This document shows positions 5,438 to 5,951 of a stretch of 5,951 nucleotides of DNA, piece after piece. The DNA lies in the NCBI GenBank assembly GCA_045533175.1, contig JAZSHJ010000026.1, positions 1 through 5,951 of the forward strand. Reading direction: 5' to 3'. The stretch's first letter is position 1; each line of letters starts with the position of its first letter. The notes beneath the pieces were generated by a model. That model had not been told where the DNA came from and made no database searches. It saw nothing but the letters and a program-made list of their open reading frames with translations. This stretch comes from SIG588 sp045533175. Its GTDB lineage: Bacteria > Bacillota > Clostridia > Oscillospirales > Acutalibacteraceae. A program made the translations under genes and the position numbers.

Positions 5438-5951
5438 ATGCGTATTCAACTGTATTACACCCGCATCCGCGACGGGGCGGCACTTACGGCGCGTGTGTGG
5501 GATTCCCTGCCCGCGGCACGGCGCGCGCAACTGGCCGATCGCACCCCCGAAGCCCGCGCAGAAGGGACGGCACTTTCGGTGCTGTTGAGCATGGCGCTCG
5601 CCGCATGGCCAACGGAGGACGCGCCGTTTTGCACGGTGGGTGAAGCAACGCTTTCAACCGCCTATCCTTGCTGGGATGTTACCCCGAACGGCAAACCGTT
5701 TGCCGCAGGAATCGAAACCCCTGTGGGGCGGGTGTATCCCGCCTTTTCCCACAGCAACGGCCACGTGCTGGCGGTGTTGTGCGACCGTCCCTGCGGTGCG
5801 GATATTCAAACGTGGAACGCCCCTGCGTTTTCCGCTGCGCGATGGCCGCGCACGGCGGCGCGTATCCGCCATCCCGAAGACCGGCACGCCAACGACGGGC
5901 GAGAGGTTGCACGACAATTCGCGGCCAAGGAAGCCGCGCTGAAACGGGAGG
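5438..5951 (+). CDS. Sfp-type 4'-phosphopantetheinyl transferase, cut off by the window end
   Basis: The first 171 residues are present, in frame to the last base with no stop, so the gene continues past the right edge. The enzyme class moves the 4'-phosphopantetheine arm from CoA to a serine of a carrier protein. Motifs in order: NGKPF (84-88), FSHSNGHVLAV (103-113), the metal-binding stretch CGADIQ (119-124, with D122 and Q124) and FAAKEAALK (161-169) with catalytic E165 and K169. Q replaces the second acidic residue of Sfp (GxDxE), a variant known in the superfamily. The ATG at 5438 follows AAAGGTG (5429-5435) and an AGGGGG stretch. Another reading frame (5401-5643) covers the start but is a shadow. 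AcpP, 5 kb away, is an obvious possible substrate; a secondary-metabolite carrier is the alternative. Family assignment is firm, target is inferred. Confidence 0.88.
   Translation, partial: MRIQLYYTRIRDGAALTARVWDSLPAARRAQLADRTPEARAEGTALSVLLSMALAAWPTEDAPFCTVGEATLSTAYPCWDVTPNGKPFAAGIETPVGRVYPAFSHSNGHVLAVLCDRPCGADIQTWNAPAFSAARWPRTAARIRHPEDRHANDGREVARQFAAKEAALKRE

Noticed and set aside
5401..5643. Open frame starting at 5401 (80 codons) near the right edge
   Set aside because: It is an out-of-frame shadow of the phosphopantetheinyl transferase gene starting at 5438, and its start lies inside the promoter -10 region.

Overview
The window reads as chromosomal DNA from a fairly GC-rich member of the Clostridia, most like an Oscillospiraceae/Ruminococcaceae-type gut bacterium. 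The main reason is the adjacent pair of a tandem-DnaD-domain primosome protein and a DnaC/DnaI-type helicase loader, a Firmicutes arrangement. A YitT-family membrane protein, strong Shine-Dalgarno sites and consensus sigma-A promoters fit the same picture. This placement is an inference from protein families, not a database match.

Layout, left to right. The left edge (1-60) holds half of a probable terminator and a short inverted repeat. acpP (acyl carrier protein, minus strand, 81-308) stands alone behind a near-perfect sigma-A promoter (383-411). A Nudix hydrolase of the ADP-ribose pyrophosphatase type (minus, 489-1022) diverges from a zinc M14 peptidase of the gamma-D-glutamyl-diaminopimelate endopeptidase kind (plus, 1081-1986). 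The peptidase gene runs tail-to-tail, with a 1-nt gap, into a four-gene minus-strand operon. In transcription order the operon is: YitT-family membrane protein (4460-5332), tandem-DnaD protein (3450-4442), helicase loader (2437-3444) and an SH3-domain lipoprotein (1988-2440). The genes are separated by 17 nt, by 5 nt and by a 4-nt ATGA overlap. At the right edge a plus-strand Sfp-type phosphopantetheinyl transferase gene (5438 onward) is cut off by the window end. It diverges from the YitT operon through two promoters whose -35 boxes abut.

How the genes fit together. The DnaD protein and the loader together would bring the replicative helicase onto DNA. The M14 peptidase and the SH3 lipoprotein both point to the cell wall. 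AcpP needs a 4'-phosphopantetheine arm, and the Sfp-type enzyme is of the class that attaches such arms, although the two genes are about 5 kb apart and in separate transcription units. The most notable non-coding feature is an intrinsic terminator for the minus-strand operon that lies inside the last codons of the oppositely oriented peptidase gene. I see no mobile element, CRISPR array, RNA gene or clearly novel system; most of the window is ordinary housekeeping sequence.
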